From: Tolumonas osonensis | Lineage (GTDB): Bacteria > Pseudomonadota > Gammaproteobacteria > Enterobacterales > Aeromonadaceae | Length of the DNA: 64,000 nucleotides | Reading direction: 5' to 3' | Assembly: GCF_014202415.1 (NCBI RefSeq) | Contig: NZ_JACHGR010000008.1 | Location: forward strand, 62,001-126,000 | Translations under genes and position numbers: made by a program | The notes under the pieces: model-generated | What the model was told of the DNA's origin: nothing | Seen by the model: only the letters and a program-made list of their open reading frames with translations | Database searches by the model: none | Shown here: one piece after another, positions 1 through 8,081 of the stretch | How the letters are laid out: the number at the start of each line of letters is the position of its first letter | How positions within the stretch are numbered: position 1 is the stretch's first letter

Positions 1-2
1 TC

Positions 3-398
3 AAGCACCAGTTGCTGTCGATCGCGCTGAACGGCATGACCAAATACAAGACCCGCATCCTGCCACAACTGCTGACCTATCAGGATCGCAAAGGCTGCCT
101 GCCGGTTCGCCTGACCTTTGCGCTGGCGGCGCTGCTGGCGTTCTACCACGGTAAACGCGGTGACGAGAGCTATCCGCTGCAGGATGATGCGCACTGGCTG
201 GAGCACTTCTCGGCACTGTGGACCGCCGTGGATGACGGCCGCATCACGATGGCGGAACTGGTGAAACAGACCCTGAGTCTGGAAAGTCACTGGGGCGAAG
301 ATCTCACCCGGGTTAAAGGCCTGGTGGAAGCGGTCTGTGCCCATCTGACCCGGATCCACACCCAGGGCATGCGTACTGCACTGACTATTTGCTGTTGA
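3..398 (+). CDS. uxaB: Tagaturonate reductase (altronate oxidoreductase), C-terminal part
   Basis: Partial gene cut by the left edge; about 131 C-terminal residues remain, reading in frame from base 3. UxaB is a cytoplasmic NADH-dependent enzyme that reduces D-tagaturonate to D-altronate in galacturonate catabolism. The visible part carries the helical C-terminal segment of the mannitol dehydrogenase-like family, including the stretch around [19 protein letters not shown] that is typical of UxaB. It ends with TGA only 9 nt before uxaA, so the two are very probably co-transcribed. The name rests on the family segment plus the uxaA neighbour; the cofactor domain lies outside the window. Confidence 0.88.
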   Translation, partial: KHQLLSIALNGMTKYKTRILPQLLTYQDRKGCLPVRLTFALAALLAFYHGKRGDESYPLQDDAHWLEHFSALWTAVDDGRITMAELVKQTLSLESHWGEDLTRVKGLVEAVCAHLTRIHTQGMRTALTICC

Positions 399-407
399 GG
401 TCTCACC

Positions 408-1895
408 ATGCAGGAAGTAATAAAGATACACGCCACCGACAATGTGGCCGTGGCACTGGCTGACCTGACCGAAGGTCAGCAGATTGACATAGAGAATACC
501 CTGATCACGCTGCGTGGCCCAATCAGCCGGGGTCATAAGCTGGCACTGCGCGATCTGCCAGCAGGCAGTCCGATCATCAAGTACGGTCTGCCGATTGGTC
601 ACGCGAAAGAAGATATCGCCCAGGGCATGCACGTGCATAACCACAATATCGCCACCAACCTGAGCGATCTGGACAGCTATCAGTATCAGCCGGATTTTGT
701 CGAGGTGCCGCAGCAACCGGCCGATCGTGACGTCATGCTCTATCGCCGCAAGCATGGTCAGGTCGGCATCCGCAACGAGTTATGGATCTTACCGACCGTG
801 GGCTGCGTCAATGCCATGGCGAAACAGATGCTCAAGCAGATCGAACAGGACTGTGATTTGTCCACGATTGATGGTATCCACCTGTTCAGTCATCAGTATG
901 GCTGTTCCCAGCTGGGTCAGGATCACCAGAATACCCGTACCATTTTGCAGAATATGGTCCGACACCCCAACGCCGGCGGAGTGCTGGTGGTTGGCCTGGG
1001 CTGTGAGAACAACCAAATCGCCGCGTTTAAAGAGACCCTAGGCGAATTTGATGCCGAACGGGTACGCTTCATGGTCTGCCAGCAGCATGACGATGAAGTC
1101 GGCACCGGCGTGGCGCATCTGAAAGAGCTGCTGGCGGTGATGCAAGACGACCAGCGCACCCCCGGCAAGCTGAGCGAACTGAAGTTCGGACTGGAATGCG
1201 GCGGTTCGGATGGTTTTTCCGGCATTACCGCCAATCCGCTGCTGGGCCAGTTCTCCGATTATGTCATCGCCCATGGTGGTACCAGCGTACTGACCGAGGT
1301 TCCGGAGATGTTCGGCGCGGAACGTATTCTGATGTCACGCTGCCGCGATGAAGACACCTTCGGTAAAACCGTGGCCATGGTGAACGATTTCAAACAGTAT
1401 TTCATCGATCACAACCAGCCGATTTATGAGAATCCGTCACCGGGCAACAAGGCGGGCGGGATCTCCACACTGGAGGAAAAATCGCTGGGCTGCACCCAGA
1501 AAGCCGGTCAGAGTCAGGTCATCGATGTGCTGAAATATGGTGAACGGTTAACCCGGCCGGGTCTGAACCTGTTGAACGCACCAGGCAATGACGCGGTAGC
1601 TACCAGCGCACTGGCCGCCGCCGGATGCCATATGGTATTGTTCAGTACCGGGCGCGGGACGCCCTACGGCGGATTCGTTCCGACAGTCAAACTGGCGACC
1701 AACAGCGATCTGGCCCGACGCAAACCACACTGGATTGATTTCAATGCCGGTCAGTTGCTGGAAGGTCACACCATGAGCCAACTGCTCAATCAGTTTATTG
1801 ACCTGATTGCCGATGTCGCCAATGGCAAAGCCACCTGTAATGAACAGAACGATTTCCGGGAACTGGCTATATTCAAAAGCGGCGTGACTCTTTGA
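408..1895 (+). CDS. uxaA: Altronate dehydratase
   Basis: Converts D-altronate to 2-keto-3-deoxygluconate (KDG) in the cytoplasm; an iron-dependent dehydratase. The 495-residue length equals that of E. coli UxaA. The N-terminal ~95 residues look like the SAF-like domain (GHKLALRDL, then HVHNHN), followed by the large UxaA/GarD catalytic region with conserved cysteines (GCSQLG, LGCENN, ECGGSDGFSG). The ATG follows a GAGG ribosome site at 398-401. It sits directly after uxaB and its stop overlaps the next start by one base. Its product feeds kdgK and eda, which lie about 20 kb away in this window. Confidence 0.95.
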   Translation: MQEVIKIHATDNVAVALADLTEGQQIDIENTLITLRGPISRGHKLALRDLPAGSPIIKYGLPIGHAKEDIAQGMHVHNHNIATNLSDLDSYQYQPDFVEVPQQPADRDVMLYRRKHGQVGIRNELWILPTVGCVNAMAKQMLKQIEQDCDLSTIDGIHLFSHQYGCSQLGQDHQNTRTILQNMVRHPNAGGVLVVGLGCENNQIAAFKETLGEFDAERVRFMVCQQHDDEVGTGVAHLKELLAVMQDDQRTPGKLSELKFGLECGGSDGFSGITANPLLGQFSDYVIAHGGTSVLTEVPEMFGAERILMSRCRDEDTFGKTVAMVNDFKQYFIDHNQPIYENPSPGNKAGGISTLEEKSLGCTQKAGQSQVIDVLKYGERLTRPGLNLLNAPGNDAVATSALAAAGCHMVLFSTGRGTPYGGFVPTVKLATNSDLARRKPHWIDFNAGQLLEGHTMSQLLNQFIDLIADVANGKATCNEQNDFRELAIFKSGVTL

Positions 1896-2440
1896 TGACA
1901 TTCCTGCACCACATAGCGGAACTCTTTGCAGCAAACCCACTGGCACAGTCAGTGGGTTTAATTGCATTTGCGGTCGGCATTTCGGCTTTTATTCAGAAAA
2001 ACGATCAGCGGTTGCGTACCCTGCTGACGCTGTATTGTGTGGTGATCGGTTGCCACTTCTTTCTGCTCAGCGCGCCGACGGCTGCCTATGCCGCCTGGCT
2101 GAGCGGATTACGCAGTTTTGTCTCCACCCGCACCCGCCATGTGGCGGTGATGGCATTCTTTCTGCTGATCGTCTGGGTGCTGGGCATACCGAATATCACG
2201 CAGCCGATCCAGTGGCTGACCATCATCGGTACCACGCTGGGCACCTGGGCGCTCTACCGCGAACAGGGTATCCGCATGCGCCTGCTGATGCTGATGGGAA
2301 CGGTCTGCTGGGTTACGCATAACTTCGTGATTGGCTCGATTGGCGGCGCCATGATCGAAGGCAGCTTCCTGTTTGTGAACAGCCATACGATCTTCCGGTT
2401 GTGGCAGCAGCGCGCGGCACCGCTCTCCGGGGAAAGTTAA
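1895..2440 (+). CDS. ygjV: YgjV-type inner membrane protein
   Basis: A 181-residue protein with about five or six hydrophobic segments and few charged residues outside the loops, so an integral inner membrane protein. It resembles the YgjV family (bacterial inner membrane protein family PF10688), whose function is unknown. In E. coli, ygjV also lies beside uxaA, which supports the assignment. The ATG at 1895 shares its A with the uxaA stop codon, so translation is probably coupled; a TTG at 1892 is in frame but less likely. The location suggests a link to uronate metabolism, but nothing in the sequence shows a transport role. Confidence 0.72.
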   Translation: MTFLHHIAELFAANPLAQSVGLIAFAVGISAFIQKNDQRLRTLLTLYCVVIGCHFFLLSAPTAAYAAWLSGLRSFVSTRTRHVAVMAFFLLIVWVLGIPNITQPIQWLTIIGTTLGTWALYREQGIRMRLLMLMGTVCWVTHNFVIGSIGGAMIEGSFLFVNSHTIFRLWQQRAAPLSGES

Positions 2441-2584
2441 ACCGCGCCGTATGATGCAACGCGGCTGACAGCGCCACGGCTGTCGTTTTAGATCCGCTTC
2501 GCAGAACATAAACCGGTTATCACGGATAATGTTTTGCTAATCGGCAAACATTCAGCCGCAGAACGAGAGCACGGAAATCACATC

Positions 2585-3043
2585 ATGAATACGCCAAAGA
2601 TATTAGTCAGCGCCTGCCTGTTAGGTTGTCCGGCACGCTATGATGGTCAGAGTAAACCGGTGAATCATCCGCTACTGCAACGCTGGCATGCCAATGGCTG
2701 GCTGGTACCGTACTGTCCGGAGCAGGCCGGCGGACTGCCGACACCGCGTCCGGCCGCCGAAATCCAGCAGGATGGGCGCGTCATGACCGGCGAAGGCAAG
2801 GATGTCACCAGCGCATTTCTGAAAGGGGCCGAACAGGCACTGGCCCTGTGCCAGCAGCAGAAAATCAAATATGCCCTGCTGAAAGAGAGCAGCCCGTCCT
2901 GCGGCAGCCACGACATTTATGACGGCCAGTTCCGCGGCCGGAAGATTCAGGGAGAAGGCATCACCGCCCATCTGCTGAAAGCACACGGTATCCGCATCTT
3001 CTCCGAGCAGCAGATTGACGAGCTGTTTACGACCCTGAGTTAA
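2585..3043 (+). CDS. DUF523 family protein
   Basis: A 152-residue soluble protein beginning with the family signature VSACLLGCPARYDG, followed by YCPEQAGGLPTPRPAAEI and ALLKESSPSCGS. These cysteine-containing motifs define DUF523, a small family of unknown biochemical function found alone or joined to DUF1722. The start at 2585 is preferred because the signature begins seven residues later; an earlier in-frame start at 2534 would add an unconserved tail. It has its own 140-bp upstream gap and no operon partner. The conserved cysteines suggest metal binding, which is inference. Confidence 0.8.
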   Translation: MNTPKILVSACLLGCPARYDGQSKPVNHPLLQRWHANGWLVPYCPEQAGGLPTPRPAAEIQQDGRVMTGEGKDVTSAFLKGAEQALALCQQQKIKYALLKESSPSCGSHDIYDGQFRGRKIQGEGITAHLLKAHGIRIFSEQQIDELFTTLS

Positions 3044-3091
3044 ACCGGGTCACGCCCTGCCCCGCACTCCACTGTGCCGGGGCCGGATGTT

Positions 3092-4189
3092 CTATTCTGC
3101 GCCGATCGCGTCGATAATATCGATCAGCTCCGTGTCGTACTGACGCCACCACGGCAACCAGTATGGCGGCGCCGATAACTGTACCGGTGCGCCGATCTGC
3201 GGCATCAGCAGCGGCACCTGCTGCGCGTGGGCCAGCGCGGTGATCCGCTCGAACGGCTCGAACCAGTCATGCAACGCCAGATCAAACGTACCGTTATGGA
3301 TCGGCAGCATATACTGCCCTTTCAAATCCAGATGAGCCCGCAGCGATTGCTCCGGCAGCATGTGCACATCCGGCCAGCTATGATCATAGGCGCCGGTTTC
3401 AATACAGGTGACATCAAACGGGCCGTAAGCCTCGCCAATCTGCTTAAAGCCATCGAAATAGCCGGTATCGCCGCTGAAAAACAGGCTGAATTCCGGTGAT
3501 CGGATCACCCAGGAACACCACAGCGAGCGGTCGGTATCCAGCAAACCGCGTCCGGAGAAGTGGCGCGCCGGGGTGGCGACCAGTTGCGTGTTGCCGATCT
3601 GTACCGACTGCCACCAGTCCAATTCGGTAATGGCGCTCGCCGCAACGCCCCATTGCCGCAATTTTTTGCCGACGCCAAGCGGCACATAAAACTGCTCACA
3701 GCGGGAACGCAGCGTGCGGATACTCATCTTGTCCAGATGGTCATAGTGGTTATGCGAAATGATGATGCCTTTCAGCGCCGGCAGTTGTTCCGGCGAGAGC
3801 GGCGGGGCGTGAAAGCGCTTCGGACCAGCCCACTGGAGTGGTGACGCCCGTTTGGAAAACACCGGATCGGTCAGCCAGAACTCGCTGCCGAGTTTTAGCA
3901 ATAATGTGGAGTGTCCCAGCCGGTATAGCGTATCCGCCGGCGCAGCCAGCAATTGCAATGTGGTGAGCGAATGGACCGGCAACGGTCTGACCGGCGCCGG
4001 CACCGCCGGACGGGCAAACAGGTAACGCCCCAGCAGACGGAGCAATCCGGTCGCGGTCATGGGTTGCGGCAGATGATGATTACGAAAGCGTTTTTGATGA
4101 AAAATACTGCCGGACGACGTCACACGCTGACGGAGCCCATTATTGATTTCTTCCGGCAATTCCGCTGCCACATCTGATGAATGCGCCAT
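3092..4189 (-). CDS. MBL-fold metal-dependent hydrolase, NAPE-PLD-like
   Basis: A 365-residue metallo-beta-lactamase-fold protein with the zinc motif HNHYDHLD at about residues 146-153, a second metal region GDTGYFDGF, and the family-typical opening RLGHSTLLL and WLTDPVFSKRASP. These features match the N-acyl-phosphatidylethanolamine phospholipase D-like / UlaG-like hydrolases; the bacterial substrate is not deducible. The start was set at 4189 because AGGAGG lies just upstream; an ATG 14 codons earlier has no such site. It is convergent with the DUF523 gene and transcribed away from the tRNA. Residues 10-60 are poorly conserved. Confidence 0.8.
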   Translation of the reverse strand: MAHSSDVAAELPEEINNGLRQRVTSSGSIFHQKRFRNHHLPQPMTATGLLRLLGRYLFARPAVPAPVRPLPVHSLTTLQLLAAPADTLYRLGHSTLLLKLGSEFWLTDPVFSKRASPLQWAGPKRFHAPPLSPEQLPALKGIIISHNHYDHLDKMSIRTLRSRCEQFYVPLGVGKKLRQWGVAASAITELDWWQSVQIGNTQLVATPARHFSGRGLLDTDRSLWCSWVIRSPEFSLFFSGDTGYFDGFKQIGEAYGPFDVTCIETGAYDHSWPDVHMLPEQSLRAHLDLKGQYMLPIHNGTFDLALHDWFEPFERITALAHAQQVPLLMPQIGAPVQLSAPPYWLPWWRQYDTELIDIIDAIGAE

Positions 4190-4334
4190 GACATCCTCCT
4201 GATCCCGATCCGCTGCTGAGGCTGTATTCACAGACTAAAGGCGGTTTATGACAGTATGACGACGTTTTTGTGCCAGCCGGATGAAGAAAAATGTGCGCTT
4301 CCGCTCAAGGATTAAGCAATCAACTCATTGATGC

Positions 4335-4363
4335 TTTACGAAAAATAAATAACCCCGTATGAT
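4335..4363 (+). promoter_or_regulatory. Sigma-70 type promoter of the tRNA-Ser gene
   Basis: TTTACG at 4335-4340 and TATGAT at 4358-4363 are separated by exactly 17 bp and end 13 bp before the mature tRNA 5' end. This is the expected spacing for a stable-RNA promoter. Confidence 0.65.
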
Positions 4364-4376
4364 ACGCGCCAAGAAC

Positions 4377-4467
4377 GGAGAGATGGCAGAGTGGTTAAAT
4401 GCACCGGTCTTGAAAACCGGCAAGGGTTTGTAGCCCTTCTAGGGTTCGAATCCCTATCTCTCCGCCA
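4377..4467 (+). tRNA. serT: tRNA-Ser (anticodon UGA)
   Basis: A 91-nt class II tRNA. The acceptor arm GGAGAGA (4377-4383) pairs with TCTCTCC (4457-4463), followed by discriminator G and an encoded CCA. The anticodon stem CCGGT/ACCGG holds the loop CTTGAAA, so the anticodon is TGA at 4411-4413. The T-arm shows GGTTCGAATCC and there is a long variable arm (AAGGGTTTGTAGCCCTT), as serine tRNAs require. Serine tRNA genes are common integration sites. The accessory-looking genes just downstream fit that, although no integrase or partial tRNA repeat is visible. Confidence 0.97.
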
Positions 4468-4479
4468 GATACTACGGAA

Positions 4480-4507
4480 AAGCCCGCTGAATAAGCGGGC
4501 TTTTTTG
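4480..4507 (+). terminator. Rho-independent terminator after tRNA-Ser
   Basis: AAGCCCGCT at 4480-4488 and AGCGGGCTT at 4494-4502 form a 9-bp stem with a 5-nt loop, followed by a T-rich run. It lies 12 nt beyond the tRNA CCA end. Confidence 0.9.
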
Positions 4508-4548
4508 TTTTTGCGTTTTCCCGGCCTCTGGTTCTGTCGGGGGAAATA

Positions 4549-4815
4549 CTAATCACCAATCAGCACATTCCCTGAACCGCTGATAATGACGCCGCCATGT
4601 GACGTTGCAGCACCAAGCAAAGCAGCCGGTTTCCCGTTGATAAATACAGTCGAACTTCCTGTTACTATTGTGGCGCCACAACTTGTTGCATCACCCACTC
4701 TTGCTGCGGGTAACCCATTAATGAATACATCACCAGAACCGGATGATATGGTATTTACGGAGTGCCCTTTCTGCGGGCAAGCATGAGAATCACTGACTCT
4801 GGCGGCTAATGGCAT
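4549..4815 (-). CDS. PAAR-domain protein (orphan spike tip)
   Basis: An 88-residue protein made entirely of a PAAR domain: it opens MPLAARVSDSHACPQKGH and repeats short GS-rich beta segments (VFINGLPAARVGD, VFINGKPAALLG). PAAR proteins form the zinc-stabilised conical tip on VgrG trimers of type VI secretion systems and carry or recruit effectors. The His and Cys residues expected for zinc are present (H11, C13, C47, H72). No VgrG, Hcp or effector lies beside it, so it is an orphan gene. GAGGA precedes the ATG. Its position just past the tRNA suggests an accessory insertion. Confidence 0.88.
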   Translation of the reverse strand: MPLAARVSDSHACPQKGHSVNTISSGSGDVFINGLPAARVGDATSCGATIVTGSSTVFINGKPAALLGAATSHGGVIISGSGNVLIGD

Positions 4816-5213
4816 CGGTTGTCCTCAATGAATGAATTGACTTATTTTAGCCTCCATTGAGGCCGCTCATTAACCGTAGATATTACAGGTTAAACAGCAC
4901 CGGCTAACGTACTGGAAATTACAGTAATAAACCGTGCGATAATGGGTGTGGAACCAATGAGGCTAGTATTAAGCTTGGGGGGAAGTTACAACGAAGCCAA
5001 TATGCAACTGCCTCACTGCAGATCGGGCCATTTCAGAACAAGATCTGATGATGAGCAGAATAGGAGCTTTATTCTGCTCACAAAATGATGCAAATAGCAG
5101 ATGAATTCGACTCAAGAGTGATTTTTATGAGCTTCCGCTCGCTTTTTTCAGCGTCATGTAACAACTCTGCTATCGAGATAGAAGAAAAGCATATTGAGGC
5201 ACAGCCTGACTAG
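4816..5213. other. Gene-free 398-bp gap between the PAAR and NERD genes
   Basis: No convincing coding frame. It is visibly richer in A and T than the surrounding core genes. It holds one perfect 11-bp hairpin, TGAGCAGAATA (5052-5062) with TATTCTGCTCA (5070-5080), not followed by a T-run on either strand. A short GAGC-TTCC-GCTC hairpin with T-run lies near 5129-5148. Likely non-coding, possibly a decayed insertion scar. Confidence 0.5.
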
Positions 5214-6113
5214 CTAGTCTCTCTTAATATCTCTAACCCTCTGCTCAACCTGATAGGCAATAGCGTTGATTTGCCCTAGCTCCAGAGCCCCGGCAAAAAA
5301 TTTAGGGAACACTTTCGGTAAGGCCGAGGCATTCAGAATATACGGATCAATAGCACGCTGTTTCAGTTCCACGAACCATCCCGGCAATACCAGAATGCCT
5401 GCAACAGGAATATCCATACCTGTTGCGCTTTGAAGCCACTTTCTGACTGACAGAACGTTTCGCCTAACCTGCTCGATTGGTTCTTTTTCCGTGTGAGTCG
5501 GAAAGATAAGCGAGTCATTCTCAACAACCACTTTGAATTGTTTGGAACCCTCAATGATATGCTTTGAGCGGCCTTTGGTCTCAACAACAAAAACACCGTT
5601 AGGACCAACAACCAAGTGGTCGATATTGTAGTTTTCGAACGGAATATCATGATACAGCCGGTAGGGATGATTGACGGGGCGAATCAAATTCTCTAATTCC
5701 TGGCCAACGGCCATTTCACAGGAATAGCCCAGCCTGTTTTGCTCTAATGATTTCACTAACTTCAATATATTCCGGATTTTAAATACAAAAGTAATGAAGC
5801 CAATGGTTCCTGTGATTATCCATGCAGTGAGAGATAATTTGATGTTAAAAAAGTACGCCTGAATTAATAGGAGTAAAGGCAACATCAATCCAATCATTAA
5901 GATTTCTGTAATTTGGCCAAATAACTCAAGTTTCAAGTCATGGATACTTTCCTGAAGCGTGTACCCATAAGGTCGTAACAAATTGGCAGTGAGAGGGCTA
6001 ACCCGGTTTTTACGCTGTTGTTTTTTAATAAAAGAGATAATTCCGATAGCTACAGCCACAGGAAAAAACGAAAGTGTTAACGCTATCAACATCGCATACA
6101 GGCTATCAAACAT
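5214..6113 (-). CDS. Membrane-anchored NERD-domain protein
   Basis: A 299-residue protein with three hydrophobic segments (about 8-28, 70-90 and 95-115) followed by a NERD (nuclease-related) domain. The core of that domain is IDHLVVGPNGVFVVETKGR, with D165, E178 and K180 in the arrangement of the PD-(D/E)xK-like active site. NERD proteins are predicted to act on DNA; this one would place the domain on the cytoplasmic face of the inner membrane. It is 49 nt downstream of the methyltransferase-HNH gene on the same strand and probably co-transcribed. The gene is AT-richer than the core genes, which suggests transfer. Confidence 0.8.
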   Translation of the reverse strand: MFDSLYAMLIALTLSFFPVAVAIGIISFIKKQQRKNRVSPLTANLLRPYGYTLQESIHDLKLELFGQITEILMIGLMLPLLLLIQAYFFNIKLSLTAWIITGTIGFITFVFKIRNILKLVKSLEQNRLGYSCEMAVGQELENLIRPVNHPYRLYHDIPFENYNIDHLVVGPNGVFVVETKGRSKHIIEGSKQFKVVVENDSLIFPTHTEKEPIEQVRRNVLSVRKWLQSATGMDIPVAGILVLPGWFVELKQRAIDPYILNASALPKVFPKFFAGALELGQINAIAYQVEQRVRDIKRD

Positions 6114-6162
6114 AAAATATTTTCCCTAAGTCCCTTTACCCCGGTAATGGCGATGAAGCAAA

Positions 6163-7944
6163 TCACCCCCAATCTTCCAGCTGCTGAAAATCCTTGATCC
6201 GATCCCGCTGCAGTGACATGGCTTCAAACACATCCTCGTAGTTCTCATGATACGGCTGAATGCTGGGCAGTGCGAAGGCGGCCTGGGTGAAAAACTCGGC
6301 TTTATGGTCATCCCATGCCTGTTGCCACCAGTGCAGGATCAGTTCCTTCGAGTTGGAGAGCCTTATCCGACTCGGCAGTCGGTCGGATTTCTGCGCATTG
6401 ATGATGGTTCTGGCCGGCAGCAGGTTCCATAAATCATTGTTTGGCCAGCGGGCGAACGGAAAAGCGTGGTCGATCGCGTAATCCTTTGTCCGCAGCGCTT
6501 TCCCGCTCCAGCAACAGCTCACCGGTTCTTGCGCCAGCAGGCTATTGACCCGGTTTCTGACTCTTGTCGTCGTTCTTTCCGGATCGTCCCACGTTAAGGC
6601 GTTCAGGTAATCGAGTTTTGAGTATTGCCGTTCCCTGTTTTTCCCATACCCCGCCATCAGCGCTGCCCATTCGTTGATCAGCGCCGGTTCGATCCAGACA
6701 CTGTACCGGGTCAGCGCATCCCAGATATGTTTGGGCACATAGAAGTTGCCGAATGATTTCAGAAAATCGAAATCCAGGATCAATCCGTCCGTGGCGGGTT
6801 GGCGCGGAGCAATATCCACGTTGAAAACCGCATCTGATGACGCTCCCGGCAAAGTGGTGTATCTCGCTGGCATTTCCCGGATGCTACGGGCGGTATCCAC
6901 ATGAAAAACCGGCTCATACGTTCCCGGCAAGGTGGTGTATTTTGCCGGCATCTCCTTGATGGTGCGGGCGATATCTTTCAGTGTCTGACTGACGGCGGAG
7001 GCGATCGCTGCTTGCGGGTAATGGGCGCCGATGTAGAAATCATTATTGGCGAACGAGGTCAGTTGTGACCAGCCCGCGGATTTAATGAAGCCAAGCCCTT
7101 TGGTGTTACTGCTGCTCTGCTGCATGTCGTACTGATCAACCAGCGGCTTATACAGTTTCAGCCAGTACAGGGCGACCAGACCCAGCGGCAGGCAAACCTG
7201 CTGCTCGGTTTGTTCCATGACCGCACCGGGATGTCCGTCGGCTATTCGCAGGAGCGTTCTTAATAACGCCAGCTTGTAGGTGGAGGATTTGCTGTCATTC
7301 ACCACGATATTGCGGATGAGCGGGAAGGCGCCGGTGCCATCGTCCGGCAGTGTCAGCAGAACGGTTTCCCAACTGACGTCACTCCGGCCAAGCTGGTCAG
7401 CCTGCCGGTTTTGGGTCAGCAACTGGCAGGTCAGGCCAAACTGACTGGCATACTGCGCCAGTTCGGACGCGGAGACCGGATGCATTGTTCGTTCATCCCG
7501 GCATTCACCATGCCGCAATGAAATGACCATTTTTCCGTTGGGTTTGAGCAGGGAGCTTAATTTGCGAAAGGTGCGTTCCCGGCTGGATGGCGCGATATGC
7601 ATCCAGACAGCACTGAGCAGAATCAGGTCAAATTTCACCTGCAATGCGAACACCTGATTCAATTCCGGCAGCGCGTCGCACAGCCAGTGAATGTTGTGGT
7701 TTTCCGGGTTGGCCTTCGCGGCTTCCAGTAATGTCTCTGCGGGCTCCACCGCGACAACACTCAATCCCTTTGCCGACAAGTACCGGGCATCACGGCCGGA
7801 ACCGGCGCCGACATCCAGCGCCATGCCCTGCGCAGGGATATGGCTCAGCCAGTCTTTATGCACCGACTCGAAATGCACCTGGTCATATTGGGCAATCAGC
7901 GAATGGGCATTGTCCGTGTAAAACTGAATGTTTTTATCGTTCAC
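6163..7944 (-). CDS. SAM-dependent methyltransferase fused to an HNH endonuclease domain
   Basis: A 593-residue two-enzyme fusion. Residues about 1-200 are a class I methyltransferase: DVGAGSG at 44-50 (motif I), an acidic turn VEP at 66-68, and FDLILLSAVWMHI at 105-117 (motif IV region). Residues about 218-320 form a helical middle region starting STYKLALLRTLLRIAD, a pattern I associate with HNH-type restriction proteins. A short duplicated linker follows (324-377). Residues about 475-530 are an HNH domain: CCWSG, IDHAFPFARW with H493, N503/N507 and INAQKSDRLP. The methyltransferase resembles small-molecule (TehB/UbiG-like) rather than DNA methyltransferases and lacks an obvious DPPY or PC motif. 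Target and role are unknown. It is followed by the NERD gene. Confidence 0.78.
   Translation of the reverse strand: MNDKNIQFYTDNAHSLIAQYDQVHFESVHKDWLSHIPAQGMALDVGAGSGRDARYLSAKGLSVVAVEPAETLLEAAKANPENHNIHWLCDALPELNQVFALQVKFDLILLSAVWMHIAPSSRERTFRKLSSLLKPNGKMVISLRHGECRDERTMHPVSASELAQYASQFGLTCQLLTQNRQADQLGRSDVSWETVLLTLPDDGTGAFPLIRNIVVNDSKSSTYKLALLRTLLRIADGHPGAVMEQTEQQVCLPLGLVALYWLKLYKPLVDQYDMQQSSSNTKGLGFIKSAGWSQLTSFANNDFYIGAHYPQAAIASAVSQTLKDIARTIKEMPAKYTTLPGTYEPVFHVDTARSIREMPARYTTLPGASSDAVFNVDIAPRQPATDGLILDFDFLKSFGNFYVPKHIWDALTRYSVWIEPALINEWAALMAGYGKNRERQYSKLDYLNALTWDDPERTTTRVRNRVNSLLAQEPVSCCWSGKALRTKDYAIDHAFPFARWPNNDLWNLLPARTIINAQKSDRLPSRIRLSNSKELILHWWQQAWDDHKAEFFTQAAFALPSIQPYHENYEDVFEAMSLQRDRIKDFQQLEDWG
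6814..6975 (-). repeat. In-frame tandem duplication in the methyltransferase-HNH linker
   Basis: Two adjacent units of 26 and 28 codons (6898-6975 and 6814-6897) encode residues 324-349 and 350-377. Both contain the near-identical core EMPA(K/R)YTTLPG followed by VF(H/N)VD. The unit lies between the helical middle region and the HNH half. DNA identity is high but not complete, so the copy is not brand-new. Confidence 0.85.
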
Positions 7945-8081
7945 CCTCGTTCCCTGAAAGCATGAGACAAAGACAGACTCGTTATTTTCCCATCATACAC
8001 CTGCTGTGTTATTGCAGAAGAGGATTTCCACTCGTCATCTATGCTTAACTCATACCTCAGGCCAGTGAGAAGGCAGACGTT

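Noticed and set aside
2460-2490. Hairpin GACAGC...GCTGTC after the ygjV-type gene as a copy of the 42-bp repeat
   Set aside because: It shares only the short ACGGCTG-like core with the repeat at 38544; flanking bases differ, so it is an unrelated hairpin, perhaps a weak terminator.
4377-7944. Integrative element with an integrase and a duplicated tRNA end
   Set aside because: No integrase gene and no repeat of the tRNA 3' sequence (TTCGAATCCCTATCTC) was found in the following DNA; only composition and gene content suggest an accessory insert.
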